Under the pieces are notes generated by a model. It was not told the DNA's origin and did no database searches. It was given only the letters and a program-made list of their open reading frames with translations. A program made the translations under genes and the position numbers. DNA of 64,000 bases from Vibrio sp. (GTDB lineage: Bacteria > Pseudomonadota > Gammaproteobacteria > Enterobacterales > Vibrionaceae). Shown one piece after another: positions 11,668 through 22,146 of the stretch (positions are counted from its first letter, which is position 1; each line of letters begins with the position of its first letter). Location: assembly GCA_028131545.1 (NCBI GenBank), contig JAOICL010000004.1:62001-126000 (forward strand), in the 5' to 3' direction.

Positions 11668-11715
11668 ATCATAACTTTTTGAAAAAAAATAGGTGATTTT
11701 TTCTTCGTCTTTCAT

Positions 11716-11721
11716 TATAAT
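11716..11721 (+). promoter_or_regulatory. Predicted -10 element of the rplM-rpsI promoter
   Basis: Exact TATAAT about 7-8 nt before the start of a structured leader; no strong -35 seen. Confidence 0.5.
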
Positions 11722-11727
11722 CCTGCG

Positions 11728-11878
11728 ACCCACCGTTACTGCGACCTAAAAATGGTTAGGTCAAGAGTACCGACCACTCGAAGGGGTGATGAATGGGCTC
11801 TTAGTCAGTGGGAATAATTACTTACTAATAAGTAGTATTCCTTAAGTGTAAATTATTGATAAACGGGTTATTAATAGC
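11728..11878 (+). promoter_or_regulatory. Structured 5' leader of rplM-rpsI (candidate L13 autoregulatory leader)
   Basis: Enclosing CCCAC/GTGGG stem (11729-11733/11808-11812) around GACCTAA/TTAGGTC and AAGAG/CTCTT helices, the latter containing CACTC-GAAG-GGGTG. Confidence 0.55.
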
Positions 11879-12307
11879 ATGAAAACTTTCGTTGCTAAAC
11901 CAGAAACTGTAAAACGTGACTGGTACATCGTAGACGCTGAAGGTAAAACTCTTGGTCGTCTAGCAAGTGAAATTGCATCTCGCCTACGTGGCAAACATAA
12001 AGCTGAGTACACTCCTCACGTTGACACTGGTGATTACATCATCATTGTAAACGCAGAGAAAGTTACTGTTACTGGTAACAAAGCGAAAGGCAAAATCTAC
12101 TACCGTCACACTGAGTTCCCAGGTGGTCTTAAGTCTGTCTCTTTTGAGAAACTTATCGATCGTAAGCCTGAGATGGCTCTTGAACTAGCGGTTAAAGGTA
12201 TGCTACCACGTGGTCCTCTAGGCCGTGCTATGTACCGTAAGCTAAAAGTTTACGCTGGCGCTGAGCACAACCATATTGCTCAACAACCACAAGTACTAGA
12301 CATTTAA
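11879..12307 (+). CDS. rplM: 50S ribosomal protein L13
   Basis: 142 aa, [30 protein letters not shown]. Confidence 0.98.
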   Translation: MKTFVAKPETVKRDWYIVDAEGKTLGRLASEIASRLRGKHKAEYTPHVDTGDYIIIVNAEKVTVTGNKAKGKIYYRHTEFPGGLKSVSFEKLIDRKPEMALELAVKGMLPRGPLGRAMYRKLKVYAGAEHNHIAQQPQVLDI

Positions 12308-12323
12308 TTCGGGGACTTCGAAA

Positions 12324-12716
12324 ATGGCAGAGAATCAATATTACGGCACTGGCCGTCGCAAAAGCTCAGCTGCACGTGTTTTTATCAAACCAGGCAGTGG
12401 CAACATCGTAATCAACAAACGTGGCCTTGAAGACTACTTCGCTCGTCCAACTTCTTGCATGGTTGTTAAACAGCCTCTAGAGTTAGTTGAATTAGTTGAG
12501 AAGCTAGACCTATACATCACTGTTAAAGGTGGTGGTATTTCTGGTCAAGCTGGTGCTGTACGTCACGGTATCACTCGCGCTCTTATGGAGTTCGACGAGT
12601 CTCTACGTCCAGTACTACGTGAAGCGGGTTATGTAACTCGTGATGCTCGTTGTGTTGAACGTAAGAAAGTTGGTCTACGTAAAGCACGTCGTGCACCACA
12701 GTTCTCTAAGCGTTAA
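12324..12716 (+). CDS. rpsI: 30S ribosomal protein S9
   Basis: 130 aa, [15 protein letters not shown] ... [12 protein letters not shown]. Confidence 0.98.
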   Translation: MAENQYYGTGRRKSSAARVFIKPGSGNIVINKRGLEDYFARPTSCMVVKQPLELVELVEKLDLYITVKGGGISGQAGAVRHGITRALMEFDESLRPVLREAGYVTRDARCVERKKVGLRKARRAPQFSKR

Positions 12717-12770
12717 TTTTCCATCAAGGAAGATTGCCTTACCAGTCATGTACTGGATTGTGGTACAAAA

Positions 12771-12797
12771 AAGCTCGGTTTATACCGGGCTTTTTTA
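12771..12797 (+). terminator. Rho-independent terminator after rpsI
   Basis: AAGCTCGGTTTATACCGGGCTTTTTT. Confidence 0.8.
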
Positions 12798-13091
12798 TTA
12801 CCTAAACATTCCCAATATAGAATAAAAGTTAACCTTCCCCTCCCATCTATCTTCTTTTGTTTTTTCCCTTCTTAACGTTTATATTTTTTCCATTAAGTTC
12901 GATAAATTGATGCTTTTTTTAACCCTTGTTGTATTTTTGACTAAAATAATGAGAGCTATTTGTGATTTAGAGAGATATTTGTAGTTTAAGGTCTATTTAA
13001 ACTGAGCTTTACCTTGTCAAAAACTAGGCTTTTCTTTATCATTTATGATCATATAAATACAATCATATTCGTATTTTGTTAGCCATGCTCT

Positions 13092-13730
13092 GTGAGTAAA
13101 AAAATACGTCCAAAGAGCGATTGGGAGAATGTTTGGATGAGCAATGCGCCTTTAAATAGCGGTCGTAGACGCTTTCTTACTGCCACAACAGCTGTTGTGG
13201 GTGGTTTGGGAGCGGCTGCTGTAGCCGTGCCTTTTATCAAATCTTGGAACCCGAGTGCGAAAGCAAAAGCAGCGGGAGCTCCAGTGGAAGTTAGCATCGG
13301 GAAACTTGAAGAAGGTCAGATGGTTCGAGTTGAGTGGCGAGGTAAGCCTGTATGGGTGGTTCGTCGTTCTCAAGCAACCCTTGATAATCTTAAAGAAATC
13401 GGTGGGAAATTACGTGATCCTGAGTCTGTGAATGAGCAGCAACCAGGTTATGCGAAAAATGAATTCCGTTCTATTAAACCAGAGTACTTCATTGCCGTAG
13501 GCATCTGTACTCACCTTGGCTGTTCACCAACTTATTTACCTGACAGTTTTAGTGAGCAAGTTAAAGGGGTTAAATCTGGATTCTTTTGTCCATGTCATGG
13601 TTCTAAGTTCGATTTAGCAGGACGCGTATTCCAAAGCGTTCCCGCTCCACTGAACTTGGTCGTTCCACCTCATATGTACCTAAGTGATACCCAACTTGTT
13701 GTTGGTGTTGACGAATCTGGGGAGGCATAA
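13092..13730 (+). CDS. petA: Ubiquinol-cytochrome c reductase Rieske iron-sulfur subunit
   Basis: Tat-like RRRFLTATTAVVGGLG, Rieske boxes CTHLGC and CPCHGS; GTG start. Confidence 0.95.
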   Translation: MSKKIRPKSDWENVWMSNAPLNSGRRRFLTATTAVVGGLGAAAVAVPFIKSWNPSAKAKAAGAPVEVSIGKLEEGQMVRVEWRGKPVWVVRRSQATLDNLKEIGGKLRDPESVNEQQPGYAKNEFRSIKPEYFIAVGICTHLGCSPTYLPDSFSEQVKGVKSGFFCPCHGSKFDLAGRVFQSVPAPLNLVVPPHMYLSDTQLVVGVDESGEA

Positions 13731-14995
13731 TGCCAGCTTTATTAGATTGGGTGGAAAAACGCCTTCCAGCAATGAATGCGTATAAAAAACACCTTTCAGA
13801 ATACCCAATGCCGAAGAATTTTAACTTCTGGTATCTTTTTGGTTCTCTAGCGATGCTAGTACTTGTTAACCAGCTATTAACTGGTATTTGGTTAACGATG
13901 AACTACGTACCATCTGGTGAAGCGGCTTTCGCTTCAGTTGAATACATCATGCGTGATGTTGAATACGGTTGGTTACTTCGTTATATGCACTCTACCGGTG
14001 CTTCAGCATTCTTTGTTGTTGTCTATCTTCATATGTTCCGTGGTTTGATCTACGGTTCATATCAGAAACCAAGAGAGCTTCTGTGGTTATTCGGCATGTT
14101 AATCTTCTTAGTATTAATGGCTGAAGCTTTCATGGGTTATCTATTGCCTTGGGGACAAATGTCTTACTGGGGTGCTCAGGTAATCATTTCTTTGTTTGGT
14201 GCTATTCCGGTTATTGGTGATGATCTAACACTTTGGATTCGTGGTGACTACGTTATCTCGGGTGCAACCCTGAACCGTTTCTTTGCTTTACACGTTATAG
14301 CGTTACCGATTGTATTGCTTCTTCTTATTGTATTGCATGTACTTGCTCTACATGAAGTTGGCTCTAACAACCCAGATGGTATCGAAACAAAATTACCGAA
14401 GGGCTCTATGGGTGATGATTATAAAACTCAGTTCCCATTCCACAAAGATTTCACGAAAAAATATGACATTATTGATTGTGTACCTTTCCACCCTTATGGA
14501 ACGGTAAAAGACTTTGTTGGTGTTGCTTTCTTCTTGATTTTATTTAGCTATGTGTTGTTCTTTAACCCAGAAATGGGTGGGTTCTTCCTTGAGCCACCTA
14601 ACTTTGTAGCAGCGAACCCACTGAAAACGCCTGAGCATATCGCACCTGTATGGTACTTTACGCCGTTTTATGCTGTTTTACGTGCTGTTCCAGATAAGCT
14701 AATTGGTGTTATTGCAATGGGTGCATCCATTGTCGTGTTATTCTTATTACCATGGCTTGATCGTTGTAAAGTTCGCTCTTACCGTTACCGTAGTAAGCTT
14801 CATTTAGCGAACATCGCTCAATTTGTTATTAGCTTTATTGCTCTGGGTATTCTTGGTGCGCTTCCAGCAACACCAACATATACACTGTTGTCTCAAACAT
14901 TTAGTTTGACCTACTTTATGTTCTTCGTATTACTGTTCTTCTACAGTAAAAATGAAGCAACAAAACCACTACCAGAGAGAGTGACATTCAAATGA
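13730..14995 (+). CDS. petB: Cytochrome b
   Basis: 421 aa multi-TM; RYMHSTGASAFF, PVWYFTPFYAVLRA motifs. Confidence 0.95.
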   Translation: MPALLDWVEKRLPAMNAYKKHLSEYPMPKNFNFWYLFGSLAMLVLVNQLLTGIWLTMNYVPSGEAAFASVEYIMRDVEYGWLLRYMHSTGASAFFVVVYLHMFRGLIYGSYQKPRELLWLFGMLIFLVLMAEAFMGYLLPWGQMSYWGAQVIISLFGAIPVIGDDLTLWIRGDYVISGATLNRFFALHVIALPIVLLLLIVLHVLALHEVGSNNPDGIETKLPKGSMGDDYKTQFPFHKDFTKKYDIIDCVPFHPYGTVKDFVGVAFFLILFSYVLFFNPEMGGFFLEPPNFVAANPLKTPEHIAPVWYFTPFYAVLRAVPDKLIGVIAMGASIVVLFLLPWLDRCKVRSYRYRSKLHLANIAQFVISFIALGILGALPATPTYTLLSQTFSLTYFMFFVLLFFYSKNEATKPLPERVTFK

Positions 14996-15729
14996 AAAAA
15001 TGGATTGTAACGCTGCTTGCTATGTTGCCTTCTCTTGCTTTTGCAGCTGGCGGTAACCACCACTTAGATGAAGCAAACAATGATTTAACGGATCAGGCAT
15101 CTTTACAGCGTGGTGCTAAATTATTCATGAACTACTGTTTTGGTTGTCACTCAACGCAATATCAGCGTTATGGTCGAGTGGCTGCCGATATCGGTATTTC
15201 AGATGAATTAATGATAGAGAATCTAATTTTCGATCCAGACACTAAAATTGGTGAACTGATGGAAAATGCGATTCCTGATGAGTCAGCAGCGAAATGGTTT
15301 GGTGCTCCACCACCAGATTTAACATTAGTTGCTCGTGTTCGTGGTACAGATTGGTTATATACTTACCTACGTTCATTCTACAAAGACCCATCGCGTCCGT
15401 TTGGTGTGAATAATATTATTTTCCCAAGCGTAGGTATGCCGCATGTGTTAGAAGAGCTTCAAGGTATTCCTTATCCTGTCTATGAAACAACAGTTGTAGA
15501 GGGGAATGAAATACAAAAAGTGGTTGGTGTTAAAACTGATGGTACTGGTGAGTTAAATCAAGAAGAGTATGATCAGGCGGTGCGTGATTTAGTGAACTTC
15601 CTAGAATATTCTGGTGACCCGGTTAAACTAGAGCGTCATGCTTTAGGTTGGTGGGTACTTGGTTTCTTAGTGATTTTCTCTATCATTACTATACTACTGA
15701 AGAAAGAATATTGGCGTGATGTGCATTAA
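14992..15729 (+). CDS. petC: Cytochrome c1
   Basis: Signal peptide, haem motif CFGCH, C-terminal TM; follows petB. Confidence 0.95.
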   Translation: MKKWIVTLLAMLPSLAFAAGGNHHLDEANNDLTDQASLQRGAKLFMNYCFGCHSTQYQRYGRVAADIGISDELMIENLIFDPDTKIGELMENAIPDESAAKWFGAPPPDLTLVARVRGTDWLYTYLRSFYKDPSRPFGVNNIIFPSVGMPHVLEELQGIPYPVYETTVVEGNEIQKVVGVKTDGTGELNQEEYDQAVRDLVNFLEYSGDPVKLERHALGWWVLGFLVIFSIITILLKKEYWRDVH

Positions 15730-15766
15730 TTGTGCTACTATAACTCGTTAATTGTTCTACATTTTA

Positions 15767-15793
15767 ACAATGGAGGCTAGTCGCCTCCATTGT
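15767..15793 (+). terminator. Hairpin after petC (probable terminator)
   Basis: Perfect 11-bp stem ACAATGGAGGC/GCCTCCATTGT with a 5-nt loop; weak T-rich tail. Confidence 0.6.
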
Positions 15794-15834
15794 CTTATCT
15801 TATATATACCAATCCCAATGTGCTGGAGGGCTCT

Positions 15835-16470
15835 ATGGCTGTAGCTGCCAATAAACGTTCGGTAATGACTCTTTTTTCTAGTGCGTCTGACATTTATAGT
15901 CATCAAGTACGCATTGTCCTTGCTGAAAAAGGAGTGAGCGTTGAAGTTGATCTTGTTGATGACGCGAATTTGCCTGCAGAATTAATAGAATTAAATCCAT
16001 ATAAATCGGTACCCACATTAGTGGATCGTGAATTGGCTCTTTATGATTCAAAAATTATCATGGAATACCTTGATGAGCGCTTTCCTCACCCACCATTAAT
16101 GCCTGTATATCCTGTTGCTCGAGGTAATACTCGTCTGATGATCTATCGTATTGAGCGTAACTGGTATTCACTGGCTGATAAAGTGAATAACGGTACAGCT
16201 GAAGAAGCGGAACTGGCTCGCGATAAACTACGCAATGATTTATTAACTCTAGCGCCTATTTTTGCTGAGTATGAATACTTCATGAGTGAAGAGTTTAGCT
16301 TAATTGATTGCTACCTTGCTCCTTTATTATGGCGTCTACCTTTAATGGGTATTGACCTGATTGGTCCTGGTTCTAAAGAAATTAAAATTTACATGAATCG
16401 TGTTTTTGAACGTGATACATTCTTAGCTTCATTAACTGAAGCTGAGCGTGAAATGCGCTTAATGAAATAA
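15835..16470 (+). CDS. sspA: Stringent starvation protein A
   Basis: GST-like fold, MAVAANKRSVMTLFSSASDIYSHQVR; SD GGAGGG before ATG 15835; the track start at 15790 lies inside the upstream hairpin. Confidence 0.94.
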   Translation: MAVAANKRSVMTLFSSASDIYSHQVRIVLAEKGVSVEVDLVDDANLPAELIELNPYKSVPTLVDRELALYDSKIIMEYLDERFPHPPLMPVYPVARGNTRLMIYRIERNWYSLADKVNNGTAEEAELARDKLRNDLLTLAPIFAEYEYFMSEEFSLIDCYLAPLLWRLPLMGIDLIGPGSKEIKIYMNRVFERDTFLASLTEAEREMRLMK

Positions 16471-16480
16471 GTTATATATT

Positions 16481-16996
16481 ATGAGTACGATGACTCCTCG
16501 TCGTCCTTACTTGCTAAGGGCGTTTTATGACTGGTTAGTCGATAATGAATTGACTCCTCATCTTGTTGTTGATGCAAATCTGCCTGGTGTAAGAGTGCCA
16601 TTAGAGTTTGTCCAGAATGGACAAATTATTTTGAACTTAGCCCCGCGAGCGGTAGGGAATCTAGAACTAGGTAATGAAGCGGTAACGTTTCAAGCTAGAT
16701 TTAGTGGTCAACCTCATTCAGTTATTGTTCCTTTATATGCCATTCAAGCTATCTATGCACGAGAAAATGGTGCGGGTACTATGTTTGAGCCTGAAGAAGT
16801 GTATGATGCTGAAATTGGCGCTTCGGTAAGCGACAGCAATGAGAATATAGTCGAAGAGAGTGCAGAGGAAAGTATGTCTGTACTGTCAGCTGTAGAAGAG
16901 GTTGAAAGTACGACAACAGAAGCCTCATTCAATGATGACCCAGATGATGAACCGCCAGTACCTCCGAAAAGGCCAACACTTCGAGTTGTTAAATAA
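16481..16996 (+). CDS. sspB: ClpXP protease specificity-enhancing factor SspB
   Basis: MTPRRPYLLRAFYDWLVDNELTPHLVVD; C-terminal acidic linker ending PPKRPTLRVVK (ClpX-binding tail); follows sspA. Confidence 0.95.
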   Translation: MSTMTPRRPYLLRAFYDWLVDNELTPHLVVDANLPGVRVPLEFVQNGQIILNLAPRAVGNLELGNEAVTFQARFSGQPHSVIVPLYAIQAIYARENGAGTMFEPEEVYDAEIGASVSDSNENIVEESAEESMSVLSAVEEVESTTTEASFNDDPDDEPPVPPKRPTLRVVK

Positions 16997-17012
16997 TTGA
17001 GTCAGAGTTCCT

Positions 17013-17039
17013 AAAAGGCAGCGTTTTCGCTGCCTTTTA
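17013..17039 (+). terminator. Terminator after sspB
   Basis: AAAAGGCAGCGTTTTCGCTGCCTTTT. Confidence 0.85.
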
Positions 17040-17104
17040 TTTTATCAGGTTATGTTTTATTGGGTAAACAGACGGATAGTGATAAAGCTACTGGCTTTAA
17101 AGGG

Positions 17105-17680
17105 TTATGGAGATAAAGGGTGTTGAAAAGAACGTATAACATGTTTGACACCAATAGTATTACTGGCTATTTCCGTTGCTATTTTGGCTTGATCTTGCGA
17201 GGCGTAGCCTAATAACAAAACTTCTCTATCTTCCGTTAATACTTTAATCTTCACACCAGAAAGCTCACTATGTTTTAAATATGAAGCTTTGATTTTTGTC
17301 GTAATCCAAGTGTCTCGACTCACTTCCGATAAGGAAAGCGTCGGTTTGATCTTCATTTTATTATGAAGAGTTTCTACTCCATCAAGTTGTTGTATCTGTG
17401 CGACAAACTCATTCATTAATTCTTTAGAAGGGGCTTGCCCCATTAGCACGACGGTTCCATCATAGGCACTAGATGAAACGCGAACGTTATGACTAAAAGG
17501 AACCCTATTACCAATTCCAGTTACCGTTAACTCGACATTTTCATCTTGCCATATTTGATTTGAATCCCTTGGATCGGTGACAATGGTTGCGGATGTCGCC
17601 GCTCCAGCAACAAGTATTCCAGCACAACCTTGTAGTAATAGAGAGCTAAAGAGAAGGCAAGATAAAGGGATAAGTTTCAT
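17105..17680 (-). CDS. dolP: BON-domain outer membrane lipoprotein DolP
   Basis: Lipobox LLLQGCAG, two BON domains; downstream of diaA; start at MKLIPLSC. Confidence 0.88.
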   Translation of the reverse strand: MKLIPLSCLLFSSLLLQGCAGILVAGAATSATIVTDPRDSNQIWQDENVELTVTGIGNRVPFSHNVRVSSSAYDGTVVLMGQAPSKELMNEFVAQIQQLDGVETLHNKMKIKPTLSLSEVSRDTWITTKIKASYLKHSELSGVKIKVLTEDREVLLLGYASQDQAKIATEIASNTIGVKHVIRSFQHPLSP

Positions 17681-17684
17681 TATG

Positions 17685-18275
17685 TTACTCCTCATGTGAA
17701 GGGAAGAGAACCTGATCAATTAAATCACATAAACAATGGAGCGTTACCATATGAACTTCGTGAATTCGAGAGGTTCGGTGTGACGGAATACGTACTTCCA
17801 CATCATTTTCTCCGAGCAATCCAGCCATTTCACCACCATCCTTGCCTGTGAGCGCAATAATCGTCATATCTCGTGTGACAGCGGCTTCCATTGCTTTTAC
17901 GACATTTTGGCTATTACCGCTGGTTGAAATCGCTAATAAAACATCATTTTTTTGCCCAAAGGCACGGACTTGCTTTGAAAATACTTCATCGTAGTGATAG
18001 TCATTGGCTACCGCAGTCAGTGTGCTTACATCTGATGATAATGTCATAGCCGGTAAACTAGGGCGCTCAGTTTCAAAGCGATTAACTAGACAAGATACAA
18101 ATTGTTGCGCGTTATTGTAGGAGCCACCATTACCACAACATAGGACTTTATTTCCGTTGAGCAAGCTAGAGACCATTATTTGTGATGCATAAGTAATGGC
18201 GTCCGGTAACTCTTCAGCTGCTGCGATTTGGATTTGAATGCTTTCTGTAAAACTGTCTTTAATGCTTTCTAGCAT
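17685..18275 (-). CDS. diaA: DnaA initiator-associating protein DiaA (SIS domain)
   Basis: [38 protein letters not shown]; start at MLESIK. Confidence 0.92.
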   Translation of the reverse strand: MLESIKDSFTESIQIQIAAAEELPDAITYASQIMVSSLLNGNKVLCCGNGGSYNNAQQFVSCLVNRFETERPSLPAMTLSSDVSTLTAVANDYHYDEVFSKQVRAFGQKNDVLLAISTSGNSQNVVKAMEAAVTRDMTIIALTGKDGGEMAGLLGENDVEVRIPSHRTSRIHEVHMVTLHCLCDLIDQVLFPSHEE

Positions 18276-18280
18276 GGTTA

Positions 18281-18679
18281 CTACCCTTGAGTCATTGCAT
18301 TTTTTATCCAAGATATACGATCATCACTATCGATAGCAACTACATCAAAGCGAAACTCTGTATTTTCAATGGATAAGTGTTTGGTCATCAACCAGTACTG
18401 TGCTGCTTTCATTACTTTTCGCATCTTAGCTTGGCTAATACTTTCAACTGCGGAACCATACTGAGTGTGTTTACGATAACGAACTTCAATAAAGACAAGA
18501 CATGATCTATCTTGCATTATAAGGTCAATTTCTCCAACTTTGCAGTTGAAGTTTCTTTGAATAAACAGAAGTCCATGTTGATTCAGATAAGAGTGTGCAA
18601 GAGACTCATAGTGAGCCCCTTTTGCCCGCTTATCTGATGCTATCGATGGTGCATTGATGACGCGTTTTGAGAATAACAT
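18281..18679 (-). CDS. yraN: YraN/UPF0102 family endonuclease-like protein
   Basis: [21 protein letters not shown] motif; between lpoA and diaA. Confidence 0.9.
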   Translation of the reverse strand: MLFSKRVINAPSIASDKRAKGAHYESLAHSYLNQHGLLFIQRNFNCKVGEIDLIMQDRSCLVFIEVRYRKHTQYGSAVESISQAKMRKVMKAAQYWLMTKHLSIENTEFRFDVVAIDSDDRISWIKNAMTQG

Positions 18680-18687
18680 GATAAACG

Positions 18688-20487
18688 TTACTTACCGTAC
18701 TCGCTCCAAGATATACTGCGTTGTAATGTACATGTTTCATCTATCGATAATAACCCTAAATGACCATCAACTTTATAATTAGGTAGCTCAGTCATCAAAG
18801 AGAGTTTGGTTGTTAACGCATAAGCATCCATACCTAATGCTTGAAGGCGCTTTTGATTATTACCATATTTTGGCCAAATAGCACTAATATCATTGAATGT
18901 TGGTGAATCTGATTTTGTGAGTAATGGGATATCGCTATATTTAACATTTCTCAATTCATGTGTCTTTTGATTGCCAGGGTTACTTATTGAATTGGCAAAC
19001 AGCGTTGGAGATTTTGCCTCAGGGTTAATGGCAACCTCAATAAAAGGTTTGATTAGCGTAAGCTCATCATATTTGGCTGCGATATAAACAGCGTCGATGT
19101 CCCTGCGACTCCTTTGCTGAGTTTTATATGAACTGTCTAGTACTTGCTCTAGTTGAGTGATTCTATCTTGACTGTCATTTAATCCAAAAACATGTTGTAT
19201 TTGTTGCTGTAAGCCTGAGCGAGATTTAAATCTTTCAATGGTGACAGCGTGTTCACTTAACTCACTCCACTTCTCTTCAAAGGCAGTCACAACACGAGAG
19301 CCTAGTCGACTTTGAGGTGCGATAATTAATGGGTATTTATACCCTTGTTCAAACATATACTGTGCTGCTTGTTCAACTTCTTGTTCTGGTGACAGAGCTA
19401 AGTAACAAAAATTCGTATTTTGATTCGTTGATTTTGTTGTATTTAAAGCCAGGGTTTGAATTTTTCCTTCACGTTGATTCTGCTGCTTATCTTGTTTATT
19501 GACTTGATTTTTGAGGAGTGGTCCGACAATAAAGTCGATGTGTTCTGACTGTAAGGTTTCTTCGATTTCATCAACAGAATTGTTTTGAGTATCAATGATA
19601 GTAATGGTTGCTTTAGGGTCTCTGCTAAGATCATTGCTCATGGCATATAAGAAACCATCTCTAACCAATTGCCCTTGAGCGGCATACTTTCCAGATAGTG
19701 GGAGCAGTAATGCAGTATTACGAGGGTTTGCGATATCAAGTGCAAGGAAGTTAGTGATTGTCTTCGGTGGGTGAATAGCGGCTTGATGATTCGGATTTTC
19801 GATTAACCACTTTTGAATGTCTTCTTGGACTTTTGGTAAATCATTCTCAAGGCCTCTATAAATAAGCGCTAATTCTAACCATTTGTCAACGACATCTTCG
19901 TTATTAAGTTGGTTGAATGCTTCGATTTGGTCATTATCAGCTTGTGTGAAATTGAGCCAAACATCTTCGCTTAATGTTGCTTTTAATTCTTCTTGGGCAT
20001 AAGGATAAGCAAAACTTAGCTCCTCTGCTGCTTCTAGGTATAAACCTTGAATAGAAAAAAGGTAAGCACGAAGGTCGTGGTACTTATACCATTGCTCATT
20101 ATTAATGGCTCGTTCAGGGTGCCAAGCTAGGAGCAAAGAAGCTTCTTCGGTTCTTCCTTCTAATATTAGAACTTGTACTCGAGCCAGTTCAACTTCGGCG
20201 CGCTGTATTTCAGTTAACTCTTGTGAAGAGAGTTTGCTAATTAAATCGTTAGCATTAGCGGCATTTCGATTCTTTAACTCGGCTTTGAGTGCTAAAATTA
20301 AAAGGTCTTGTTGTGCGCTTCCCTGTGCATGTTTTGCCTGCTCAAGGTAATCTTGAGTAGAACCATCAGGTTGACCGACCACATCTACGGCAGATTGTTG
20401 TGGAGAAGAGCTACAAGCCGCGAGTGCAACAGATATAGCAATAGGGGTTAAAATGCGTGGCATTTTTACTCTTGAATTCTTTTTCAT
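18688..20487 (-). CDS. lpoA: Penicillin-binding protein activator LpoA
   Basis: Lipoprotein signal (VALAACSSSP), LppC/periplasmic binding C-domain; divergent to rsmI. Confidence 0.88.
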   Translation of the reverse strand: MKKNSRVKMPRILTPIAISVALAACSSSPQQSAVDVVGQPDGSTQDYLEQAKHAQGSAQQDLLILALKAELKNRNAANANDLISKLSSQELTEIQRAEVELARVQVLILEGRTEEASLLLAWHPERAINNEQWYKYHDLRAYLFSIQGLYLEAAEELSFAYPYAQEELKATLSEDVWLNFTQADNDQIEAFNQLNNEDVVDKWLELALIYRGLENDLPKVQEDIQKWLIENPNHQAAIHPPKTITNFLALDIANPRNTALLLPLSGKYAAQGQLVRDGFLYAMSNDLSRDPKATITIIDTQNNSVDEIEETLQSEHIDFIVGPLLKNQVNKQDKQQNQREGKIQTLALNTTKSTNQNTNFCYLALSPEQEVEQAAQYMFEQGYKYPLIIAPQSRLGSRVVTAFEEKWSELSEHAVTIERFKSRSGLQQQIQHVFGLNDSQDRITQLEQVLDSSYKTQQRSRRDIDAVYIAAKYDELTLIKPFIEVAINPEAKSPTLFANSISNPGNQKTHELRNVKYSDIPLLTKSDSPTFNDISAIWPKYGNNQKRLQALGMDAYALTTKLSLMTELPNYKVDGHLGLLSIDETCTLQRSISWSEYGK

Positions 20488-20573
20488 GGCCTTTAGGTCT
20501 TCCATTTAATCCTACTATATGACTTCTATAATATTACGAGTTCTATAATAAAGCGTGATGCTACGGTATACAA

Positions 20574-21437
20574 ATGACAGAGCAAACAACATTATCGACA
20601 AATATCCCAACTTTATACATTGTTCCTACACCAATTGGAAATTTGGGAGATATAACTCAGCGTTCTATCGAAGTGCTTCAGCAGGTAGACATTATTGCGG
20701 CTGAAGATACTCGTCACACGGGTAAGCTTCTGTCTCATTTTAATATAAAAACAGCGACTTTTGCATTACATGATCATAATGAACAACAGAAAGCAAAAGT
20801 ACTGGTAGATAAATTAGTGTCAGGATTATCAATCGCTTTGGTATCTGATGCTGGAACGCCATTGATTAGTGATCCTGGCTACCATCTCGTTAAACAATGC
20901 AGAGCAGCAGGGGTGAATGTTGTGCCATTACCTGGTGCCTGTGCCGTTATTACCGCATTAAGTGCTTCAGGGCTACCTTCAGATACATTCAGTTTTGAAG
21001 GCTTTTTACCACCTAAAAGTAAAGCAAGGAAAGATAAAATGCTTTCTATTGCAACAGCTGTACGTACTTGTATCTTTTATGAATCGCCCCATAGGATTTT
21101 AGACTCTTTAGAGGATATGTTGGAAGTTTTGGGTGGAGAACGTGAAGTTGTACTCGCTAGAGAGTTAACAAAAACCTTTGAAACGATTCATGGTGCCCCT
21201 TTAGCGGAGCTGGTTGACTGGGTTAAAAGTGATAAAAACCAGCGACGCGGTGAGATGGTGTTATTAATTCATGGGTATCGAGAGACTAAAAAGTCGGAGA
21301 TACCAGAAGAAGCGGTACGTACATTAAAAATACTGGTTAGTGAACTGCCTTTAAAGAAAGCAGCAGCATTGACGGCTGAGATTTATTCACTGAAGAAGAA
21401 TGCATTGTATAAATGGGGTTTAGAGAATCTAGATTAG
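20574..21437 (+). CDS. rsmI: 16S rRNA (cytidine(1402)-2'-O)-methyltransferase
   Basis: [39 protein letters not shown]. Confidence 0.95.
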   Translation: MTEQTTLSTNIPTLYIVPTPIGNLGDITQRSIEVLQQVDIIAAEDTRHTGKLLSHFNIKTATFALHDHNEQQKAKVLVDKLVSGLSIALVSDAGTPLISDPGYHLVKQCRAAGVNVVPLPGACAVITALSASGLPSDTFSFEGFLPPKSKARKDKMLSIATAVRTCIFYESPHRILDSLEDMLEVLGGEREVVLARELTKTFETIHGAPLAELVDWVKSDKNQRRGEMVLLIHGYRETKKSEIPEEAVRTLKILVSELPLKKAAALTAEIYSLKKNALYKWGLENLD

Positions 21438-21482
21438 GTCACACTATTAGACATCTATCATCATTAGCGTTACAATGCACTC

Positions 21483-21861
<379 letters not shown>

Positions 21862-21868
21862 CTATTTT

Positions 21869-21902
21869 AGCTCACGATAGTATATCTATCGTGAGCTTTT
21901 TT
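21869..21902 (+). terminator. Terminator downstream of rnpB
   Basis: AGCTCACGATAG TATAT CTATCGTGAGCT followed by T-run. Confidence 0.9.
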
Positions 21903-22003
21903 GTTTCTAGTGATATCGTTTATCCCTCATATAAATAGTGCTCAAAATACATGATACGTTCATGATGCCAGTATTGGCGACTAAAGTAGAAATAGCGATA
22001 TGT

Positions 22004-22033
22004 TTGACATTTAAATCAATAATCTATTACGAT
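22004..22033 (+). promoter_or_regulatory. Candidate sigma70 promoter upstream of rsmH/dcw cluster
   Basis: TTGACA (22004-22009), 18 bp, TACGAT (22028-22033). Confidence 0.35.
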
Positions 22034-22146
22034 TATTTTACCTCTTTCTATAGTTCGAGTATGTTCTGCACAGCACTTCTCTTTAATATGAGATATCCTA
22101 TAGAGATTAATCAATAAATTAACTCCATTAACTGAGATTCCCCCCT

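Noticed and set aside
12640-12825. 61-aa + ORF at the rpsI end
   Set aside because: Overlaps rpsI out of frame and runs through the terminator
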